Positions 59,927 to 64,000 of a stretch of 64,000 nt of DNA are shown here, in pieces. Origin of the DNA: UMGS1696 sp964621755 (GTDB lineage Bacteria > Bacillota > Clostridia > Oscillospirales > CAG-272); NCBI GenBank assembly GCA_964621755.1, contig CAZUPI010000003.1:1-64000 (forward strand), in the 5' to 3' direction. The position numbers were made by a program, and so were the translations under genes. A model generated the notes under the pieces. The model searched no databases. It worked only from the letters and a program-made list of their open reading frames with translations, and had not been told where the DNA came from. Every line of letters starts with the position of its first letter. The stretch's first letter is position 1.

Positions 59927-62308
59927 ATGGCATATACAGTTATCAAACGCGACGGAAAGTCGGTCTCTTTTGATATCAACAAAATCTCTGCCGCTATCAA
60001 AAAGGCGTTTATCGCTTGCGGCATTTCGTATGACGACAGCATCATTAATCTGATTGCCCTGCGCGCTACCGCAGACTTTGCTGGAAGGGTTTACAACAAT
60101 TCTATTGGTGTAGAGACAATTCAGGACAGTGTCGAGAGAGTTCTCAGTGAGACCGGGTATACGGAGGTCGCAAAGGCATACATTCTTTATCGTAAACAGA
60201 GAGAGAAGGTCCGCAATACGGAGAAGACTCTTCTCGATTACAAAAAACTTGTCGATGAATACCTTGGAAACCTTGACTGGCGTGTCAAGGAAAACAGCAC
60301 GGTCACGTACTCTGTCGGCGGTCTTATCCTTTCGAACAGCGGTGCGATTACAGCCAATTACTGGCTGTCCGAAATCTATGACAGGGAAATTGCCGATGCG
60401 CACCAGTCTGCGGCGATACACATCCACGACCTTTCTATGCTCACCGGATACTGCGCCGGATGGTCGCTCAGGCAGCTCATCAAAGAGGGACTCGGCGGCG
60501 TTACCGGAAAAATTACCTCCCGACCCGCCAAGCATCTCGTCACCCTTTGCAACCAGATGGTCAACTTCCTCGGCATCATGCAGAACGAGTGGGCGGGCGC
60601 GCAGGCGTTCTCCTCGTTCGATACCTATCTGGCCCCCTTTGTGAAGAAGGATAATCTTTCGTTTTACGAAGTCAAAAAGTGTCTCCAATCCTTTATTTTT
60701 GGCGTCAATACCCCGTCAAGATGGGGTACGCAGGCGCCGTTCTCAAACATCACCCTCGATTGGACTGTCCCCGCTGACCTTGCGGAGCTTCCCGCTATCG
60801 TGGGCGGCGTAGAACAGGACTTCAAATATAAGGACTGTAAAAACGAAATGGATATGGTGAACCGCGCGTTTATGGAGCTGATGATTGAAGGGGATGCGAA
60901 CGGACGCGGCTTCCAGTATCCCATACCGACGTACTCCATTACCTCCGACTTCGACTGGTCTGAGACGGAAAATAACAAGCTCCTGTTCGAAATGACAGCC
61001 AAATACGGCACGCCGTACTTCTCCAACTACATCAATTCCGACATGGAGCCGAGCGACGTCCGCAGTATGTGCTGTCGTCTCAGACTTGACCTCCGTGAGC
61101 TCAGACGCAAATCGGGCGGCTTCTTCGGAAGCGGCGAATCGACCGGTTCGGTGGGAGTCGTGACCATCAATCTCCCCCGTATCGCTTATCTTGCAGCGGA
61201 CGAAGCAGATTTTTATGTTCGTCTTGACAAAATGATGGATATTGCAGCGCGTTCGCTCAAAATCAAGCGCGAGGTCATATCCGGACTTATGGAAAAAGGG
61301 CTGTACCCTTATACGAAACGCTACCTCGGCTCGTTCGATAATCACTTCTCCACAATTGGGCTGGTGGGGATGAATGAAGCGTGCCTCAACGCAAAGTGGC
61401 TTGGCAAAAATATCGCTGACGAAAAATCACTGCAATTTGCAAAGGACGTCCTCAATCATATGCGCGAGAGACTGTCTGATTATCAGGAGCAGTACGGGGA
61501 CCTTTACAATCTTGAAGCAACCCCGGCGGAATCCACAAGCTATCGCCTTGCCAAGCACGATAAGAAAACATATCCCGATATCATCACCGCGAACGAAAAC
61601 GGAACCCCGTACTATACAAATTCTTCGCACCTCCCGGTCGGCTATACCAGCGATATTTTTGAAGCGCTCGATATTCAGGATGAACTTCAGACCCTTTATA
61701 CTTCCGGTACCGTATTCCACGCGTTCCTCGGCGAAAAGCTGCCCGACTGGAAGGCAGCTGCGAGACTTGTCCGCAAGATTGCCGAGAACTACAAGCTGCC
61801 GTACTATACCATAAGCCCCACCTATTCCATATGCAAAAACCACGGCTATATTGCGGGCGAACATTACGAATGCCCGGAATGCGGCGAAAAAACTGAGGTT
61901 TACAGCCGAATCACCGGATATTACCGTCCTGTGCAGAACTGGAACGACGGCAAGTCGCAGGAATTCAGGGACCGTCGCCTGTACGAAGTGAATTCCGCTT
62001 CCCTTGACGGAAAAACAGAAGATACTCAGCATTCTCATCCTGACGAGGGAGAAAAGAAGTCTGCGGCACTTGAGGACGGCATCTACTTGTTCGCAACTGT
62101 GGCCTGTCCGAACTGCCGTGTGGCGGAAGCAAGACTGACAAAATGCGGCGTTTCTTATCAGAAGGTGCTTGCGGAGGAAAGTCCCGACCTTTGCCGTACG
62201 CTGGGCATTACCCGCGCTCCTACGCTGGTCATATCCAATGACAGAGAGCTGACGGAATACGGAACCATTTCCGACATCATAAAATTCTGCGAAGCGTCAA
62301 ATCTATAA
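59927..62308 (+). CDS. nrdD: Anaerobic ribonucleoside-triphosphate reductase fused to a redoxin domain
   Basis: 793 residues. An N-terminal ATP-cone (VIKRDGKSVSFDINKISAAIKKAF) senses ATP/dATP. The ten-stranded barrel holds AIHIHDLSMLTGYCAGW. The glycyl radical is at G664 in RITGYYRPVQNWNDG, and a zinc-type cluster CKNHG...CPECG precedes it. After a linker, residues 720-793 are a thioredoxin/glutaredoxin-like domain with C727-P-N-C730, DGIYLFATVACPNCR and the cis-Pro APTLVI. It makes dNTPs without oxygen. The fused redoxin probably reduces the active-site disulfide, replacing formate or free thioredoxin. The activase NrdG is not in the window; ACGGAG precedes the ATG. Confidence 0.95.
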   Translation: MAYTVIKRDGKSVSFDINKISAAIKKAFIACGISYDDSIINLIALRATADFAGRVYNNSIGVETIQDSVERVLSETGYTEVAKAYILYRKQREKVRNTEKTLLDYKKLVDEYLGNLDWRVKENSTVTYSVGGLILSNSGAITANYWLSEIYDREIADAHQSAAIHIHDLSMLTGYCAGWSLRQLIKEGLGGVTGKITSRPAKHLVTLCNQMVNFLGIMQNEWAGAQAFSSFDTYLAPFVKKDNLSFYEVKKCLQSFIFGVNTPSRWGTQAPFSNITLDWTVPADLAELPAIVGGVEQDFKYKDCKNEMDMVNRAFMELMIEGDANGRGFQYPIPTYSITSDFDWSETENNKLLFEMTAKYGTPYFSNYINSDMEPSDVRSMCCRLRLDLRELRRKSGGFFGSGESTGSVGVVTINLPRIAYLAADEADFYVRLDKMMDIAARSLKIKREVISGLMEKGLYPYTKRYLGSFDNHFSTIGLVGMNEACLNAKWLGKNIADEKSLQFAKDVLNHMRERLSDYQEQYGDLYNLEATPAESTSYRLAKHDKKTYPDIITANENGTPYYTNSSHLPVGYTSDIFEALDIQDELQTLYTSGTVFHAFLGEKLPDWKAAARLVRKIAENYKLPYYTISPTYSICKNHGYIAGEHYECPECGEKTEVYSRITGYYRPVQNWNDGKSQEFRDRRLYEVNSASLDGKTEDTQHSHPDEGEKKSAALEDGIYLFATVACPNCRVAEARLTKCGVSYQKVLAEESPDLCRTLGITRAPTLVISNDRELTEYGTISDIIKFCEASNL

Positions 62309-62325
62309 TGTCAATTCAATATTGG

Positions 62326-62361
62326 ATTCCGGACTGTATGTTTGAGCAGTTCGGAATTTTT
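62326..62361 (+). terminator. Terminator of nrdD
   Basis: ATTCCGGACTG pairs with CAGTTCGGAAT (one wobble) around TATGTTTGAG, then TTTTT. Confidence 0.9.
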
Positions 62362-62433
62362 ACATGAAAATCTGTGGTTAAAACGAATAATAATTCTGCA
62401 TAAATGGGTGCATTCAATCATCCAAATAAACCG

Positions 62434-62462
62434 TTGAATTGCAATAGATATTGTGGTATAAT
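62434..62462 (+). promoter_or_regulatory. Promoter of the SLH-protein gene
   Basis: TTGAAT (62434-62439), 17 nt, TATAAT (62457-62462). Confidence 0.75.
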
Positions 62463-62505
62463 AGAAAAGATAAGATTTGAAGAAAGTGCGAGGAAATATG
62501 AAAAA

Positions 62506-64000
62506 TTGAAGAAAATCTTTATAACTATACTTGCCGCGGTGCTTCTTGCGTTTGCGGTGAGTGCAGTCGAGATAAACACCGGCGCCTACCGCATCCAACG
62601 GACCTACAACGGCGAATTCACTGACGTGCCGCAGAGCGCGTGGTATTACAACGAAGTGGCGTCCGCTTATTCGCTCGGCTTGATAGACGGTGTAAGCGCA
62701 ACAACCTTCGACGCGGATGGAAATCTGACCATCGCCCAGTTGATAAAGTTAGCTTCCTCATGCCATCAGCTGCTCACGACCGGTGAGACGACAGCCGTCG
62801 CTGCCATCGGCTCCAACTGGTATGACGGCTATGTTGCCTATGCCACAAAGTACGGAATCGTCACCGAGGAATATGAAAACTACAACGCTGCGGCAACCCG
62901 CGGACAGGTTGCGGTGCTCTTTTCGCGTATGCTTACCGCGGCACAGGACAGCGCCAATATTGATGAAATAAACGCAATTGCTTTCGGCGACCTGCCGGAC
63001 GTCGATACGTCCGCATGGTATGCGAGCGCTGTATATCGCATGTACCGCTGCGGTATCATGACCGGAGACAGTGCACATCTTATCTATCCGGAATCTTTGG
63101 TAAAACGCGGCGAAATTTCAGCAGTCCTCATCCGTGTGGTTGACACAAGCGCCCGCGTACAGGTAGACGGCAGTACTGCAACGCAGACTCCTTCTGTTAC
63201 CGTGCCCAGCATTGACCCAACCCCGACCCAGACATACGGCAAAATCACCCTGTATGACGGAATCAAGACCGCGCAGAGCTTTTCCGGAATCACCGGCGTC
63301 GCGGCGGATTTCACCATTTCAGAGGGCATTTCCACTCTCGACAGCGCATATTCTCTCAGTCTTATCAACAACGTTGAGCTCGAAAGCGACTGCCTCTCCT
63401 TCCGCCTCTACGATGGATGCGGTTATGAGGCACTCGGCATTGTACGCGGCTGGCTGAATAACGAAGCAGTCGGTCAAAACGGAGAAGAAATAGACAGCAT
63501 TGTCAATACTTATGACGGCATCAACGGACTCATGTATATTTATATAAACGGCGTCCGCATCCCGGTATCACAGCTGTGGTACGCCGACCACCGCGGCAGC
63601 GACGAAGTGGAAAACTATACTACATACGCGTTCTACTTCGTTGACAGCATTGACCTGTCGACTGTATCCGACTTGAAATTTATGTGCGGTAAGCTCGACG
63701 CATCGGTTCTTGAGACAAACGGTCTGACCGAGCTGTCAAACTTGAACCAGAGTACCACCGTTCCGGCATATCAGAGCCAAACAACAGTCGACAGCGTGGT
63801 GAACGATATATACACCTCTGCGGTAAATGATGTCAAGCAGAACGCATACGAAATCATATTCGAGTACGAAAGCGACCGTTGCCGCATCCTGTATGGCAGA
63901 GGACTCTACGGCGGCGGCGCCTCCGATTATCGCTTGGTGATGGTCTTCCACAACGGCACGACACAGACGGTATATGTTGGCGAGCTGGAAAGCATCCGCA
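62506..64000 (+). CDS. SLH-domain surface protein, 5' part
   Basis: The frame is open from the TTG at 62506 to the window end (498 codons). A signal peptide (KKIFITILAAVLLAFAVSAVE) is followed by three SLH repeats: FTDVPQSAWYYNEVASAYSLGLIDG, NWYDGYVAYATKYGIVTEE and LPDVDTSAWYASAVYRMYRCGIMTG. These bind secondary wall polymers and hold the protein on the cell surface. The rest has a beta domain similar to NPCBM/copper-amine-oxidase-like parts, not firmly recognised. The start is odd: GAGG favours an ATG at 62498, but that frame stops after 3 codons; one more A in the A5 run would give MKKLKKIF. So either TTG is used or a base is missing. Confidence 0.82.
   Translation, partial: MKKIFITILAAVLLAFAVSAVEINTGAYRIQRTYNGEFTDVPQSAWYYNEVASAYSLGLIDGVSATTFDADGNLTIAQLIKLASSCHQLLTTGETTAVAAIGSNWYDGYVAYATKYGIVTEEYENYNAAATRGQVAVLFSRMLTAAQDSANIDEINAIAFGDLPDVDTSAWYASAVYRMYRCGIMTGDSAHLIYPESLVKRGEISAVLIRVVDTSARVQVDGSTATQTPSVTVPSIDPTPTQTYGKITLYDGIKTAQSFSGITGVAADFTISEGISTLDSAYSLSLINNVELESDCLSFRLYDGCGYEALGIVRGWLNNEAVGQNGEEIDSIVNTYDGINGLMYIYINGVRIPVSQLWYADHRGSDEVENYTTYAFYFVDSIDLSTVSDLKFMCGKLDASVLETNGLTELSNLNQSTTVPAYQSQTTVDSVVNDIYTSAVNDVKQNAYEIIFEYESDRCRILYGRGLYGGGASDYRLVMVFHNGTTQTVYVGELESIR

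Noticed and set aside
1..64000. CRISPR array, tRNA or rRNA genes, integrases or complete insertion sequences
   Set aside because: No regularly spaced repeats, no tRNA-like TTCGA-type arms with CCA context and no transposase or integrase motifs were recognised by reading; a covariance-model scan would be needed for full certainty about small RNAs.

Overview
The window reads as chromosomal DNA of a strictly anaerobic, low-to-mid-GC clostridial (Bacillota) bacterium. Pointers are a class III (oxygen-sensitive) ribonucleotide reductase, a glycyl-radical-enzyme activase relic, an HrcA/CIRCE-controlled hrcA-grpE-dnaK-dnaJ-prmA cluster, AddB, strong AGGAGG-type ribosome binding sites, sigma-A type promoters, lipoprotein boxes, an SLH-domain surface protein and an orphan MsmX-like sugar ATPase. 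No rRNA, tRNA, phage, intact insertion sequence or CRISPR array was recognised.

Layout. 1-7.5 kb: end of a D-Ala-D-Ala ligase, a cytoplasmic DUF4091/GH123-like enzyme, a membrane-anchored protein with a degenerate LytM (M23) domain, and addB. 7.5-12.2 kb (minus): two large cytoplasmic glycosidase-type genes, one broken by an in-frame TAA and one by a 1-nt frameshift. 12.4-18.7 kb (minus): an operon of M20 amidohydrolase, ATC-hydrolase-family protein and a NitT/TauT-type ABC importer, followed by a nitroreductase and an SDR oxidoreductase. 18.9-24.7 kb (plus): relic of a type I restriction-modification locus, then a carbohydrate-type ABC importer with an odd doubly anchored binding protein, and a lipoprotein. 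25-28.5 kb: asymmetric heterodimeric ABC exporter. 28.6-32.3 kb (minus): PatB/MalY-type beta-lyase, Cys/Met-metabolism PLP enzyme and a LysR regulator. 32.7-36 kb: secreted M14 carboxypeptidase. 36-37.4 kb: a GH43 gene with an in-frame amber codon and a siderophore-binding-protein fragment. 37.6-41.8 kb: XRE regulator plus a second ABC exporter pair. 42-49 kb: small membrane protein, RsuA-type pseudouridine synthase, Tex, MsmX-like ATPase, DUF4832-like protein and a surface protein. 49.3-55.6 kb: heat-shock operon and prmA. 55.7-64 kb: M24 aminopeptidase, dead GRE activase, ECF sigma with RsgI/PepSY-type membrane anti-sigma, NrdD-redoxin fusion under NrdR boxes, and an SLH protein running off the end.

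How it fits together. The most interesting signal is regulatory. The promoter of the M20/ATC-hydrolase/ABC operon (about 18.73-18.80 kb) and that of the Cys/Met PLP operon (about 31.29-31.36 kb) have the same design: T(A/G)GACA-N17-TATAAT with a shared block of about 46 bp abutting the -35. The LysR gene beside the second operon carries a related palindrome just downstream of its own -10. This suggests one LysR sulfur regulon in which a thiazoline- or carbamoyl-cysteine-like compound is imported, hydrolysed and fed into sulfur amino-acid metabolism. A second theme is gene decay: three glycosidase-type genes, a restriction-modification locus, a GRE activase and a siderophore-binding protein are each broken by independent lesions. 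Short AACGTGAGTT inverted repeats lie between several of the gene blocks. Base-calling error cannot be excluded for the single-base lesions.
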